A stretch of DNA of 64,000 bases from JANLVJ01 sp031363945 (GCA_031363945.1 JANLVJ010000029.1:62001-126000); one strand, 5' to 3'. Numbered from the stretch's first letter, positions 1-9,960 are shown. Numbers and translations: made by a program. Notes: generated from the letters alone by a model not told the origin.

Positions 1-218
1 CCTGCACCTGCATATTTTTCCTGATAATCAACAGAAAGAGGTAAAAAGTCGATTCCTGGTTTTGCATCTTTACTTGAAACGACTGTTGCAAGTAACATGG
101 CATCGCCACAACGAACTACCACTGACCCATGAGCCTGTGTTGCGAGTTTTCCTGTTTCCAGGGTTATAGTTTTTCCATCGCCTAAATCAAATGATTTAGT
201 CATTCCAATTTTCGTCAT
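1..218 (-). CDS. pnp: Polyribonucleotide nucleotidyltransferase, N-terminal part
   Basis: This is the first 72 residues of PNPase; the rest lies beyond the left edge of the window. PNPase is the phosphorolytic 3'-5' exoribonuclease of RNA decay in the cytoplasm. The translation shows the family N-terminus: a [19 protein letters not shown] segment, then [20 protein letters not shown] and a [17 protein letters not shown] segment, the start of the first RNase PH domain. The ATG at 218 is chosen; an in-frame ATG at 203 is the alternative. The FUSC gene ends 37 bases upstream on the same strand, so the two could be co-transcribed. Recognition rests on sequence memory of the family and is strong. 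Confidence 0.93.
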   Translation of the reverse strand, partial: MTKIGMTKSFDLGDGKTITLETGKLATQAHGSVVVRCGDAMLLATVVSSKDAKPGIDFLPLSVDYQEKYAGA

Positions 219-255
219 CTTTTGTTTCGTACAATTCAATTTGGCCAAAAATAGG

Positions 256-2481
256 TTATTTTAATGTAATGTTTCTGCTGACCTTAAGAATATCCTGACT
301 CAGCTTATAAATGTATCTAAACTGGTCAGAAACCAGTTTTAAGTCATTTAAAGGAGCAGTAAGATCAGATTTTTCAAGTCCTGCATTTATTTCCTGGATT
401 CGCAGGCCAGCAAGGGTATTAAGTTCAGTATCAAGACGTGACAATGATGAAAGTTTAGGAAAGTCAGCTATGATTATTTTGTCTGGCTGCAGCTGATTTT
501 CTATGATTGAAACTGACTGATCAAGATTTATAATTGAAGCTTCAATGATCTGTTCAAAAAAATGGAAAGTAGCATCAACAGCATAAAGCTGTTTATATAA
601 GGCAAGGCTGGCAATATGAGCAGAGAGCTCGGATGAGAGTACAAGGTACTCATGAAGCTGATTAAGATTTTGTTGCTTGCTTTTAGGCTCAGTGAGCATT
701 CGTTGAAACGCGGAAGCCAGATCAGCACTTTTAATATAAACCTGTTTTCGGGCAAGTTTATAATCATTTTCTTCAAATCCGATACCAGTATAAGAAGTTG
801 CCACAGAAGAGAAATACCTGATATTTGACCTGGTCATATCGACAAGCAGGCCATCAAGACGCTGATACTCCCAGACTGGAAAAATAAAATAACTTGATAA
901 GAATGACAGACCTGAACCGATTGCTGTATCAACTAGTCTGAGTTCGATAAAGCTGAAATCGCCAGGTTTAAGAAAATTCAGAAATAATAATACAAAGCAT
1001 GTGGTTGTAAACGTACTCAGCGCATAGTTAATAGCGGCAAAACTATATGTTATGATCATACAGATGACCAGGATAATAAAAAGAATTACCTTCGTTTTAA
1101 TAAATAGCAAAATCATAAAAGTGGTCAGCCCTCCGGCAAGGGTTCCTATTATACGGTCTGAATTTCGACTTTTACTCAAACTAAAACCTGGTTTCAATAT
1201 CACAACGATGGTAAATAGAATCCAGTAACCACGCTGAATCGGGAAGAACTCAGAGATTAAAATACCAGCAGCAATAGCCAGGCTCACCCGTACAGCATGC
1301 CTGAAGTACAGTGAATGTCGGCCAAGATTGCTTTTGAGTTTTTGCCAACTATAATCTTCCTTTTCAACGAAATTAATGAGTTCGATGCTTGTTAATTCAC
1401 CCTCTCCACTCATGATGCTATAACGGTGCAAACGACCGATCTTTTCAACAATTTGTGAAATATTTTTTCGAACGTTTAGCAGATTTATAAATGCCCCCAA
1501 ACTTTTTTCATTCATAAGATCTGACCTTATTGAATGTGTATTTTGTTCTAGAAGATCAATTTTTTGTTTAAAATCTGTTTTGAACACCGAAGACTTACCC
1601 GCCCCTATTGCAGTTGCCACAGAATCAAGTTCGGTAGCCAGATCTAGGATCACCAGACGGTAATGGTCTAAAATATCATTGCCATCAAAAATTTGATGCA
1701 ATTCATTGGTGTCAATATGTGCAGCCATAACCTGCTCAAAGATATCGATGGTTTCAATTAGGATTAAAAGTAGCGACCTACTCTTCATCGTACTCTCACG
1801 GGTAGTACTGAAACGTTGTAATAATAATCTTCTAACAACCTGATGTGAATTTGAAACCTCAACCTGCATTGAAATTAATAGATCGAACTGCCTTTCAGAA
1901 TCTATTTTACTTTGGTAAAACCCTGCCCGTAATCGTAAATAATCAGCTGTTTTGAAAATACAGTCTGACAATGCCTGCCTGATCAGCTGGTAAGGCCTGA
2001 AGCTATAAGTCAATAAAATAATAAAGCCGTACCAGATGGCACCTGCAAAAAATAAACCCGCATGTGTCAGGTAGGTATGGAAATCATTTTTACTTTCAGT
2101 TATTAGTACTAGGGTATAAATACCCGCAAGCCCTATATTAGTAACCCTAATACCATATACTGCTATCATACTCAGGCTGAATACCAGTGACAGTATGATA
2201 AAATTGCCTAACCACTCATTTAGTACATATGAACTCATGGCCAGAGCTGAAAGCATGACACAACCTGCACCGAGCAAAAGCCCATTTCTCCTGTGTTTAG
2301 GAGGACCCGGGGTATCAATGCTACTCACACAAATAGCACCCAGAGAAATAAGAATTCCAGGGGTTAGAAGGTCAAGATAAAATCCTGCAACTGTAGGTGA
2401 AACGATACAAAATGTAGTCTGAAGCCCATGACCAAAATTGTAGCCACCTATAAACTTCTTATACTCTCTGATGTAATCCAC
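256..2481 (-). CDS. FUSC / YccS-like integral membrane protein
   Basis: A 741-residue inner-membrane protein of the FUSC (YccS/YhfK, aromatic-acid exporter-like) superfamily. It has two repeats of a membrane half: hydrophobic helices at about residues 25-170, a long polar cytoplasmic part (about 180-390), a second helical block (about 395-540) and a polar tail. The second block carries the family-type [11 protein letters not shown] stretch. The only possible start is GTG at 2481, because an in-frame stop lies four codons upstream. The transported substrate cannot be told from sequence. The gene is divergent from the unknown gene at 2543, with 61 bases between them. Confidence 0.8.
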   Translation of the reverse strand: MDYIREYKKFIGGYNFGHGLQTTFCIVSPTVAGFYLDLLTPGILISLGAICVSSIDTPGPPKHRRNGLLLGAGCVMLSALAMSSYVLNEWLGNFIILSLVFSLSMIAVYGIRVTNIGLAGIYTLVLITESKNDFHTYLTHAGLFFAGAIWYGFIILLTYSFRPYQLIRQALSDCIFKTADYLRLRAGFYQSKIDSERQFDLLISMQVEVSNSHQVVRRLLLQRFSTTRESTMKSRSLLLILIETIDIFEQVMAAHIDTNELHQIFDGNDILDHYRLVILDLATELDSVATAIGAGKSSVFKTDFKQKIDLLEQNTHSIRSDLMNEKSLGAFINLLNVRKNISQIVEKIGRLHRYSIMSGEGELTSIELINFVEKEDYSWQKLKSNLGRHSLYFRHAVRVSLAIAAGILISEFFPIQRGYWILFTIVVILKPGFSLSKSRNSDRIIGTLAGGLTTFMILLFIKTKVILFIILVICMIITYSFAAINYALSTFTTTCFVLLFLNFLKPGDFSFIELRLVDTAIGSGLSFLSSYFIFPVWEYQRLDGLLVDMTRSNIRYFSSVATSYTGIGFEENDYKLARKQVYIKSADLASAFQRMLTEPKSKQQNLNQLHEYLVLSSELSAHIASLALYKQLYAVDATFHFFEQIIEASIINLDQSVSIIENQLQPDKIIIADFPKLSSLSRLDTELNTLAGLRIQEINAGLEKSDLTAPLNDLKLVSDQFRYIYKLSQDILKVSRNITLK

Positions 2482-2542
2482 GGGGCTAAATTAGAGTTTT
2501 CAGCCTACAAATGGTTAACTTAGCGCTTAATTCAACCTTAAA

Positions 2543-3847
2543 ATGTCACTTCTTGAAGCCCTGGATACTAAACGTAAAGCACTGCGAATTAACCTCGATG
2601 AACATATTTATGGCTCATTTGCAGAAATTGGTGCAGGTCAAGAAGTTGCCCGGAACTTTTTCACAGCTGGTGCAGCATCAGGTACAATAGCTAAAACCAT
2701 GTCAGCTTACGATATGGCTTTTAGTAATGCTATCTATGGATTAGAGCCTGATGGCAGGTATGTTTCCCAGTCACGCATACTTAAGATGCTCGACCATGAG
2801 TTTAGTCTTTTACCTGAAAGGCTGGTTGATACAAAATACATCAATAAAACTTTCTTTGCATTTGCAGATACGGTAGCAACATTGAATTTCACGAAAGACA
2901 ATGATCCAAATGCATGGCTGGGAATTCGTTTTCAACTATACCCCGGTGGAGAGTCTAACCATATTATGTTTCATGTGCGCCTGCTGGATAATGATTCGGG
3001 CCTGCAACAAAGAGTCCTGGGCACACTGGGAGTAAATCTGATATATGGTGCTTTTTTTTACCGGGATGATTATCGTCAGATGATTGAATCATTTGTTGAT
3101 AATGTAAGTCCTGGATCTGTTGAAATTGACCTGATACAGGTGGTTGGACCAGATTTTCCGGATGTTGATAATAAACTGCTGAATTTATATCTGATTGCCA
3201 AGGGATACTCAAGCGCTACCATATTTACTGCCGACGGAGGTATCTATCACGCAAAAGATTACCTCTATAAAAAAGATTTATTAATTCTCAGAACTCGTTT
3301 TCTTCAAAAGAGTCTTCCTGACCGAAGTATCAGTGAAGCTGCTCTTGAACAATTCAAGAGCCGGGAAAAAACGGATGAAGAACATATGGTTTTTCTGACC
3401 GAACTTGCTCTTGAAAAGCCGTTTACAGCTGAAGAAGAAAAAACAGACTTTACAACGATTCTTGACCGTATAAACATATTGAATACTGCTGGTGAAATTG
3501 TCATGGTTTCGAACTTTGCCCGTCATCATAACCTGGCAAAATATCTGTCACGCTTTAAGCCAAGGTTAGTTAGAATCATGATTAGTGCAAAAAGTCTGTC
3601 ACATATTTTCAATTCAGTGCATTACGGTGAAGAAAATTATACCACAGAGCTGCTCTCTTATATCAGCAATCTTTTTTGTCAGGAAGTACAGTTATATGTT
3701 TATCCAGAGATAAATAATGTTACCGGGGCCAGATTAACCTTAACCTCAATACCTATTTGTCCTGAAGCACAGTCATTATTTGATTTTTTACTCTTAAATA
3801 ACTACCTCAAAGAGGTGGTACCAGTTGAATCGGCGAATAAGAAGTAA
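2543..3847 (+). CDS. Conserved protein of unknown function
   Basis: A 434-residue soluble protein with no signal peptide or membrane segment. It opens with SLLEALDTKRKALRINLD and a GSFAEIGAGQEVARNFF motif, followed by ASGTIAKTMSAYDM; I recall these blocks as strongly conserved in a family seen in several phyla, which databases label inconsistently and in my view without support. The C-terminal 150 residues are less conserved in appearance and may be a separate domain. No catalytic motif could be recognised. It lies divergent from the FUSC gene and ahead of asnS, both ordinary housekeeping neighbours. The ATG at 2543 fits the conserved N-terminus directly. Confidence 0.75.
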   Translation: MSLLEALDTKRKALRINLDEHIYGSFAEIGAGQEVARNFFTAGAASGTIAKTMSAYDMAFSNAIYGLEPDGRYVSQSRILKMLDHEFSLLPERLVDTKYINKTFFAFADTVATLNFTKDNDPNAWLGIRFQLYPGGESNHIMFHVRLLDNDSGLQQRVLGTLGVNLIYGAFFYRDDYRQMIESFVDNVSPGSVEIDLIQVVGPDFPDVDNKLLNLYLIAKGYSSATIFTADGGIYHAKDYLYKKDLLILRTRFLQKSLPDRSISEAALEQFKSREKTDEEHMVFLTELALEKPFTAEEEKTDFTTILDRINILNTAGEIVMVSNFARHHNLAKYLSRFKPRLVRIMISAKSLSHIFNSVHYGEENYTTELLSYISNLFCQEVQLYVYPEINNVTGARLTLTSIPICPEAQSLFDFLLLNNYLKEVVPVESANKK

Positions 3848-3875
3848 AAAGGGTTAGACCGAACCTTATAAATTA

Positions 3876-3937
3876 TTAGCTTACAATTGGCAAAACCGGG
3901 ATTAGATTAGCTTACAACTTGTGAAACCGGGGTTAAC
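3876..3937. repeat. 31-bp imperfect tandem repeat (two copies) before asnS
   Basis: Two adjacent copies, 3876-3906 and 3907-3937, match at 24 of 31 positions by eye. Both begin TTAGCTTACAA and contain AAACCGGG. They sit between the unknown gene and asnS, ending 16 bases before the chosen asnS start. Role unknown; it could be a regulatory leader or a simple duplication. Confidence 0.7.
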
Positions 3938-3953
3938 AAAAAAATATAAATTT

Positions 3954-5408
3954 ATGCATACCCAGACCAGTAAAAAGCGATTAAGAATAGCAAACCTATT
4001 GAACGATGAGCATCTGATCGGTACTGAAATAGAATTAAGCGCCTGGGTGAGAACCTTCCGCAATAATCAGTTCATTGCACTAAATGATGGTTCATGTATC
4101 CAGAATATCCAGGCCGTTGTTCAGTTACAAGAATTTGATGAGGGTATTTTAAAGCGGGTAACTACTGGTTCAGCAATACATATTAAAGGTCTGCTGATTG
4201 AATCATTGGGAAAGGGGCAAAAAGTAGAAGTAAAAGTTGTAGAACTTACGATCGTTGGAGATGCTGATGCAGAAAAATATCCATTACAGCCTAAAAAGCA
4301 CAGCCTTGAATTCTTAAGGGAAAAAGCACACTTAAGATTCAGAACAACTACTTTTCTATCCGTATTCAGACTGCGTCATGCACTGGCCTTTGCCGTTCAT
4401 GAGTTTTTTAACAATCGTGGTTTCTTATATCTGAATACACCTATTATTACTGGCTCTGATGCCGAAGGTGCAGGTGAAATGTTCAGGGTTACTACCCTTG
4501 ACCTAGATCAACTGCCGCGTAATGCTGAAGGTAAAATTGATTATAGTACTGATTTTTTTGCCAAAGAAACTAATCTGACTGTTTCAGGTCAGCTTGAGGG
4601 TGAACTGGCTGCTATGGCATTGGGTAATATTTATACATTCGGCCCGACTTTCAGGGCTGAAAATTCAAATACCACCAGACATCTTGCAGAATTCTGGATG
4701 ATAGAGCCAGAAATGGCATTCTATGATCTGAATGACAATATGGATCTCGCAGAAGAATTACTGAAATATGTCATCAGATATGCCATTAAGAACTGCCCTA
4801 AAGAGCTTGAATTTTTAAATGAACGTTTAATTGAAGAAGAAAAGGCTAAACCTCAGGCAGAACGCTCTGAACTGGGTTTATTAGGGAAACTACATTTTGT
4901 GCTCGAAAATCAATTCGAACGGTTGACCTATAGTGAAGCATTTGAAATCTTACGGGATTCAAAACATAACCGCAATAAAAAATTCCAATATCCTATTACT
5001 GAATGGGGTGTTGATTTACAGTCTGAGCATGAGCGTTACCTGGTTGAAAAGCATTTCAAAAAGCCGGTTATCCTAAGTGATTATCCTAAAAAGATAAAAG
5101 CATTTTATATGCGTCAAAATGATGACGGTAATACGGTCAGAGCAATGGACATTTTATTTCCAGGTATCGGTGAAATGGTCGGAGGCTCACAGCGTGAAGA
5201 ACGTTATGATAAGCTGGTCGAACGTATGAATGAAATGAACATTCCCGTTGAAGAAATGTCTTGGTATCTTGATACCCGACGTTTTGGCTCTGCACCTCAC
5301 TCTGGTTTTGGTCTGGGGTTTGAAAGACTCGTACTTTTTGTCAGTGGTATGGTCAATATCAGAGATGTAATACCTTTTCCAAGAACACCTAAAAACGCTG
5401 AATTTTAA
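3954..5408 (+). CDS. asnS: Asparaginyl-tRNA synthetase
   Basis: Class IIb aminoacyl-tRNA synthetase that charges tRNA-Asn with asparagine in the cytoplasm. The 484-residue product has an N-terminal OB-fold anticodon-binding domain ([16 protein letters not shown]) and a class II catalytic core: motif 2 region [21 protein letters not shown], the PEMAFYDL segment and motif 3 [12 protein letters not shown] near the end. The insertion between motifs 2 and 3 contains helical charged sequence as in bacterial AsnRS. The ATG at 3954 is preferred over an upstream GTG at 3921, because that GTG lies inside the tandem repeat and would add an unconserved leader. The ending [15 protein letters not shown] is typical. 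Confidence 0.95.
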   Translation: MHTQTSKKRLRIANLLNDEHLIGTEIELSAWVRTFRNNQFIALNDGSCIQNIQAVVQLQEFDEGILKRVTTGSAIHIKGLLIESLGKGQKVEVKVVELTIVGDADAEKYPLQPKKHSLEFLREKAHLRFRTTTFLSVFRLRHALAFAVHEFFNNRGFLYLNTPIITGSDAEGAGEMFRVTTLDLDQLPRNAEGKIDYSTDFFAKETNLTVSGQLEGELAAMALGNIYTFGPTFRAENSNTTRHLAEFWMIEPEMAFYDLNDNMDLAEELLKYVIRYAIKNCPKELEFLNERLIEEEKAKPQAERSELGLLGKLHFVLENQFERLTYSEAFEILRDSKHNRNKKFQYPITEWGVDLQSEHERYLVEKHFKKPVILSDYPKKIKAFYMRQNDDGNTVRAMDILFPGIGEMVGGSQREERYDKLVERMNEMNIPVEEMSWYLDTRRFGSAPHSGFGLGFERLVLFVSGMVNIRDVIPFPRTPKNAEF

Positions 5409-5423
5409 TTTAGCATTAAATTT

Positions 5424-5786
5424 ATGGGCAGAAAGGAATGGTTTGAAAATACCCGTGTTTATGAACTCAGGGGGCTGAAAGGTGCATCAGCTTTCAGCCT
5501 TCCAGGCATAGGTATTTTTGTCGGTTTGACATATTCAACAAATTATGATCTACTGAGGCATGAATATGGTCATATTCTTCAGGGGTTATCAAAAGGTTTT
5601 TTAAGTTTTTACTTCCTGACTGCACCTTTGAGCCTTTTTAGTGCTTTTTATGAGAAATGCAATAAGAATTACCTTCATAAAAATGCCCGGGTTGAAATTG
5701 AGGCAAATACCCTTGCATATTCCTATTTCGCAGAGCCGGAAAATTGGGATATACTAAATTTTCCTCTTAAAAAAGTTAAAAATTAA
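5424..5786 (+). CDS. Small HEYGH-motif protein, putative metal-dependent protease-like
   Basis: A 120-residue protein starting 15 bases after asnS, probably in the same transcript. A short hydrophobic stretch (about residues 20-40, ASAFSLPGIGIFVGLTY) precedes LLRHEYGHILQGLSKG at about residues 45-60, an HExxH zinc-binding motif. A second hydrophobic patch follows (LSFYFLTAPLSLFSAFY). A downstream ARVEIEANTLAYSYF segment could supply the third ligand, a glutamate, as in some small metallopeptidases; this is inference. I do not recognise a named family. It is far shorter than most HExxH proteases, so it could be a minimal peptidase or a non-catalytic relative. Confidence 0.65.
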   Translation: MGRKEWFENTRVYELRGLKGASAFSLPGIGIFVGLTYSTNYDLLRHEYGHILQGLSKGFLSFYFLTAPLSLFSAFYEKCNKNYLHKNARVEIEANTLAYSYFAEPENWDILNFPLKKVKN

Positions 5787-5867
5787 ACCTAACGATAAAA
5801 CCATGAAAAGCAGTAATATTGGAACAGGTAATACGCAATTTTTATTTTTAAAGCAGGCAAAATTACC

Positions 5868-5892
5868 TGGTAAAATACCATTTTATTGTTTT
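5868..5892. terminator. Possible terminator after the HEYGH gene
   Basis: TGGTA and TACCA (5 bp, loop AAA) are followed by TTTTATTGTTTT. A larger perfect 8-bp inverted repeat, CAGGTAAT/ATTACCTG at 5825-5832 and 5862-5869, lies just upstream. The genes on either side converge here. Confidence 0.4.
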
Positions 5893-5920
5893 GATATTGC
5901 TAACAAAAGAAAAGGCTTTT

Positions 5921-6316
5921 TTACTTTTTATTTAAGGTTTTTTTAAAGTATTCTCTGACAAATGCCTGTTCTTGATTCCCCGTCATTTTATCAGTATTTT
6001 CTACAGTAAATTTTATGTCGGAGAAAGTATGATCTGTACGTAATAGATTCAATAATTCTGTCTTTGCTTCAGTTGGGCCAAAGAGCAAAACTTCTTTATA
6101 GTCCCTGATCAAATCACCTATCTTTTTATAAAACGCAAGCTCTTCATGCTGCTCCGTATTGTGTAATTTCTTTTCTCCCCGCTCTACTGCATTTTCTCGT
6201 TCCTGATGGGTTAATTTTGAATAAACTACCACATTCTCAATTTCATTCAACGGATTTTCGATTAAGTGTGCACTGGCATGATCCATCCAAACTGCTACCT
6301 GATTGACATTATTCAT
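5921..6316 (-). CDS. Small stress-type protein, eRF1-like / host-attachment-like
   Basis: A 131-residue soluble protein. The N-terminus VAVWMDHASAHLIE and the later KEVLLFGPTEAKTELLNLL followed by FSDIKFTVENTDKMT resemble the small bacterial proteins related to eRF1/Pelota domain 3, which are often called host-attachment or translational machinery proteins. In that family the first block forms a beta hairpin around a conserved D, and the second a nucleotide-like GP(T/S) loop; no enzymatic role is established. The gene converges with the HEYGH gene, and the next gene leftwards is asnS. It could be a ribosome-associated stress factor, but that is inference only. Confidence 0.55.
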   Translation of the reverse strand: MNNVNQVAVWMDHASAHLIENPLNEIENVVVYSKLTHQERENAVERGEKKLHNTEQHEELAFYKKIGDLIRDYKEVLLFGPTEAKTELLNLLRTDHTFSDIKFTVENTDKMTGNQEQAFVREYFKKTLNKK

Positions 6317-6504
6317 ACGTTCTTATTTTTTAGTCCGTGTTATCTGATTAATTAAGAAAACTATAATTTAAACTTGGTCATTATAATCTTTAAAAAATAT
6401 GACCGGGATCATATTTTAAATTCTTTCATTTATTATACCTGGTCTGAATAAATAAAAATAATTAATCAGAATTGGCTAGCTTAACCGTAAAGAGCATCTA
6501 CTAT

Positions 6505-7782
6505 ATGTCTATTACATTCCCATACCGTTACAGAGTACTTATCATGCTCTTTTTTCTCACTTTGCTTTCCTATTTTGATCGGGTAACAATTGCATTGGTT
6601 AGCGTTAGAATCAAACATGAATTTCATTTAACCAACGCAAAATTTGGCTGGGTGCTAGCCGCTTTTGCTCTGGCCTATGCGCTTTTCGAAATACCTTCAG
6701 GTATGTTAAGCGACCGCATAGGGCAAAGAAGCGTATTTATACGAATTGTTATTTGGTGGTCATTATTTACGGCCTTAACTGGGGCAGCTACAGGCATATT
6801 ATCGCTCATGTTCATCCGGATCTTATTTGGAATGGGTGAATCCGGCACTTACCCGACATCAACTGGTGTGATTTCAAGATGGTTTCCGATTAAAGAAACA
6901 GGTAAAAGTATATCTGCACTTACTATGGGGGCAAGTGTGGGAGCCGCTATTGCACCCATTCTGGTAATTCCAATTGCGGCAGCATATGGCTGGAGAATGC
7001 CTTTTTTTGTCAACGGATTATTAGGCCTTATATGGGTATTAGTCTGTTTCTCCTGGTTTAAAGATTTACCTAGTAATATGAAGGGTATTTCTGAGGAAGA
7101 ATTAAAACTTATTGAAACAGGCAGGCGCTTTCAGAGAGCTCATGCACGAATTGACTGGAGACTAATACTGAAAAGCCGAAGTATACTGGCATTATCACTC
7201 ATGTTTTTCTGCAGTCAGTGTGGAAATTATTTTTTCATCGGCTGGATGCCCGTTTATCTACAGGAGGCCAGGCATTTTACAGAGAACGAGATGAAACTAA
7301 TTACCTCTGCCGTTTTCTTATCGGGAATAGCAGGAGCGATATTTTCCTGGTTCATTACTGACTGGCTGGTAAAAAAATATGGATTGAAAAATGGAAGACG
7401 TTTATTAGGGGTAACAGCCATGGGAATGATGGCTATTTTATTTGCAGTTACCGCTTTTACGTCTGAAAAACGAATCGTGGTAATTTCCCTGATTAGTGCA
7501 CATTTTTTCTATCTGCCAGTATTAATTTCTTCTTTCTCTTCTTGTGTAGATATGGGAGGAGAGAATGCAGGAACAGTTACAGGAATTATGAATTTTGCTG
7601 GGCAAATGGGATCATTTTTTCTTGCTTTATATTTTGGCAAAATTGCTGATATCACCCATTCATTTGAACTGCCCATGATTATTCTTGCTGTATTACTCTT
7701 AAGTGGGGCGTTACTCTGGCTGGCTCTCGATCCTGAACATCAGCTTAATTTCAAGGAAAAAAAAACAGTTTTAATTGATTGA
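6505..7782 (+). CDS. MFS transporter, anion:cation symporter type
   Basis: A 425-residue inner-membrane carrier with about 12 hydrophobic helices. It has the major facilitator motif A between helices 2 and 3 (GMLSDRIGQRSVF) and the helix-1 segment LTLLSYFDRVTIALV with a conserved YFDR, typical of the ACS (sugar-acid and organic-anion) subfamily. GESGTYPTSTGVISRWFP matches the family's helix 4 region. The substrate is probably an organic anion such as a hexuronate or aldarate, but this cannot be fixed. The ATG at 6505 is preferred to an upstream TTG at 6474 that adds 11 residues without family features. No obvious operon partner. Confidence 0.8.
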   Translation: MSITFPYRYRVLIMLFFLTLLSYFDRVTIALVSVRIKHEFHLTNAKFGWVLAAFALAYALFEIPSGMLSDRIGQRSVFIRIVIWWSLFTALTGAATGILSLMFIRILFGMGESGTYPTSTGVISRWFPIKETGKSISALTMGASVGAAIAPILVIPIAAAYGWRMPFFVNGLLGLIWVLVCFSWFKDLPSNMKGISEEELKLIETGRRFQRAHARIDWRLILKSRSILALSLMFFCSQCGNYFFIGWMPVYLQEARHFTENEMKLITSAVFLSGIAGAIFSWFITDWLVKKYGLKNGRRLLGVTAMGMMAILFAVTAFTSEKRIVVISLISAHFFYLPVLISSFSSCVDMGGENAGTVTGIMNFAGQMGSFFLALYFGKIADITHSFELPMIILAVLLLSGALLWLALDPEHQLNFKEKKTVLID

Positions 7783-7960
7783 TCGTAAACATCTACAAAA
7801 ATTGTTGCTGTTAAATTAGTTTGCATCATCAGGAAAAATGTAAAAAAAACGGATAAAAATCCAGTTTTAAAAAAGACAAATTAAGTCAACTATAAAATCA
7901 GCATCTAGTATCCGATCAATCGCCTTAAAGCCTTAAGATTACCTGTTTGGTAAACTTAAT

Positions 7961-9211
7961 TTATTCTTCAAATCTTTTGAAAACAGCGGTTGTATTATGA
8001 CCCCCAAAACCAAAAGTATTACTCATAGCCACACGAACATCACGCTTAATAGCATGATTAGGTGTCAGGTTGAGGTAATCAGCTATTTCTGTGTCTTTAT
8101 TTTCCAGATTGATAGTTGGAGGAACAACACCATGATTAATAGCCATAATACAGGTAAGAGCTTCAATTGCTCCGGCACCTCCCAGTAAATGACCAGTCAT
8201 TGATTTTGTTGAACTAATATTAAGCTTTTGATCCCGACCAAAAAAAGTAGCAACAGCTGCCATTTCACTTCTGTCACCCATAGAGGTTGAAGTAGCATGT
8301 GCATTCAGATAATCAACTTCTGACCGGTCTAAATTTGCTTCTTCTAATGCTTCTTTCATGGCCTTGATAGCTCCCAATCCTTCTGGATGAGTTGCTGAAA
8401 CATGATAAGCATCACTTGTAAGGCCACCACCTACTAATTCTGCATAGATTTTAGCTCCACGCGATTTAGCATGTTCTAGTTCTTCAAGCACTAAAGCACC
8501 ACCACCTTCTGCCATAACAAACCCATCACGATCACGATCAAAAGGTCTTGATGCACGTGTCGGATCATCATTACGCTCACTCATGGCTTTCATTGAATTG
8601 AAACCGCCGATACTAGCCCTGGTTATAGGTGCTTCAGATCCACCAGAAATGATAATACTCGCTTTATTTAAACGTATCAGGTTAAAGCCTTCAATAATTG
8701 AATTATTAGAAGATGCACAGGCAGAAACTGTTACGAAACTAGGGCCATGAAAACCATATTTAATGGTGATCAGACCAGCGATCATATTGGGTATCATTTT
8801 TACAATAAAAAAAGGATTAAACCTTGGAATTTCATTACCACGAACAAAATCCATCACCTCATTTTCAAAAGTCTCAAAGCCGCCAATACCCGTTGCCCAG
8901 ATTGCACCTATACGGTCACGATCTACAGAATCATTGTCAATACCTGCATCTTTAATTGCCTCAGCTACACATACTAAACCAAGTTGAGAACAACGGTCAA
9001 GTTTTTTGACCTCTTTCTTTTCGAAATGATCTTCTGGATGATAGCCTTTCACTTCACAGGCGAACTTTGTTTTAAACAAACTTGTATCAAACAGGGTAAT
9101 TGGTCCGGCTCCACTCTGGCCAGCTATCAGATTTTTCCAGAATTCATCAACGGTATTGCCAAGGGGCGTGATTGCGCCGATCCCTGTAACCACCACTCTT
9201 TTTAAAGTCAT
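7961..9211 (-). CDS. fabF: 3-oxoacyl-ACP synthase II (FabF-type)
   Basis: Beta-ketoacyl-ACP synthase that condenses malonyl-ACP with a growing acyl-ACP in fatty acid synthesis. The 416-residue protein has the KAS thiolase fold signatures: RVVVTGIGAITPLGNTV at the N-terminus, nucleophile Cys about 165 in TVSACASSNNSI, first histidine in LNAHATSTSMGD, second histidine in KSMTGHLLGGAGAIE, and the end SNTFGFGGHNTTAVFK. The ATG at 9211 is preferred over a TTG at 9220. Unusually for Bacteroidota, no acpP lies upstream and no rnc downstream; an AcpP-FabF-Rnc cluster would be the usual place, so this may be an additional copy. NAHATSTSMGD is a slight variant of the common HGTSTP block. Confidence 0.9.
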   Translation of the reverse strand: MTLKRVVVTGIGAITPLGNTVDEFWKNLIAGQSGAGPITLFDTSLFKTKFACEVKGYHPEDHFEKKEVKKLDRCSQLGLVCVAEAIKDAGIDNDSVDRDRIGAIWATGIGGFETFENEVMDFVRGNEIPRFNPFFIVKMIPNMIAGLITIKYGFHGPSFVTVSACASSNNSIIEGFNLIRLNKASIIISGGSEAPITRASIGGFNSMKAMSERNDDPTRASRPFDRDRDGFVMAEGGGALVLEELEHAKSRGAKIYAELVGGGLTSDAYHVSATHPEGLGAIKAMKEALEEANLDRSEVDYLNAHATSTSMGDRSEMAAVATFFGRDQKLNISSTKSMTGHLLGGAGAIEALTCIMAINHGVVPPTINLENKDTEIADYLNLTPNHAIKRDVRVAMSNTFGFGGHNTTAVFKRFEE

Positions 9212-9409
9212 ACGTAACAAAAAATTTTAGTAAAGTAAGTAAATCTAAATGGCTATTTCTTGTTGAAATGCTTTTTTTGCATTTAATGCTTGCAGTCAGT
9301 CACAAATCTGGGGCCATCGAGTAATGAAAAATTTACGTATTGATTAATGTATTTCCGTCAATAAGCTTAATTTAGTAAACTAGTATTCAGCTTATTAATC
9401 CTCTTAAAG

Positions 9410-9892
9410 ATGGTTGAAGTATTTAACAACATGGCGCTACAAACATTAAATGTATTGGGCCCCTTCTTAAGTTCTATGCATCAGAATTGGTGCATCGTGG
9501 GTTCAACGGGCCTTATACTTCAGGGAATCGAAACCCGCACTGAGCAAATTGAAATTATCACGGATACTGCAGGAGCCAAAAAGTTGAGAGGCTTTCTTTC
9601 ACGTTTTAAAAAATCGGATGTAGAAGATGACCTTTCCTCAACAATGAGTTCAGAAGTTGAGCTTTATCAGATTGATGGCATAACAGTTAAAGTACTTAGC
9701 AATTTAAAAGTAAAGGTCAATGAGGGCTGGGTAAGACTTCTTGAACTAATCACACAAAAAGAAGTATTTGATTTTAATGGGTATGATATGGTAATTCCTT
9801 CCCTAGCCGATCAATTAAAAATCAGCCGGATTTTCGGAAGAGAAAAAGATATTTCAGAAGCAAAGAAAATCACCGATTTTTTGAAAGTCTGA
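9410..9892 (+). CDS. Nucleotidyltransferase-fold-like protein
   Basis: A 160-residue soluble protein. WCIVGSTGLILQG followed by RTEQIEIITD resembles the GS...(D/E)xD core of minimal nucleotidyltransferases (AbiEii/MNT-like), with IEIITD as the metal-binding strand, and a later FNGYDMVIPSLADQLKISRIFGREKD matches the helical segment near the C-terminus of such proteins. Only one acidic pair is clear, so catalytic activity is doubtful. No antitoxin-like neighbour is seen (fabF is divergent, the PfkB gene follows), which argues against a toxin-antitoxin pair. An alternative is a structural relative involved in sugar nucleotide chemistry. Confidence 0.5.
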   Translation: MVEVFNNMALQTLNVLGPFLSSMHQNWCIVGSTGLILQGIETRTEQIEIITDTAGAKKLRGFLSRFKKSDVEDDLSSTMSSEVELYQIDGITVKVLSNLKVKVNEGWVRLLELITQKEVFDFNGYDMVIPSLADQLKISRIFGREKDISEAKKITDFLKV

Positions 9893-9960
9893 ATTTTTCC
9901 GGTCATTTAAGATAAATCAAAAAAATAACCATATTGAAAATTTTCACTATCTAAATACAC

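Noticed and set aside
5803..5946. Small open frame (47 codons, starting MKSSNIGTGN) after the HEYGH gene
   Set aside because: It overlaps the converging gene at 5921, has low-complexity F/K-rich sequence, and contains the hairpins typical of a terminator. No family seen.
7783..7960. Terminator or small RNA between the MFS and fabF genes
   Set aside because: Only A-runs and no stem of useful length could be found.
9410..9892. Toxin-antitoxin system
   Set aside because: No small partner gene with antitoxin features within the neighbouring genes.
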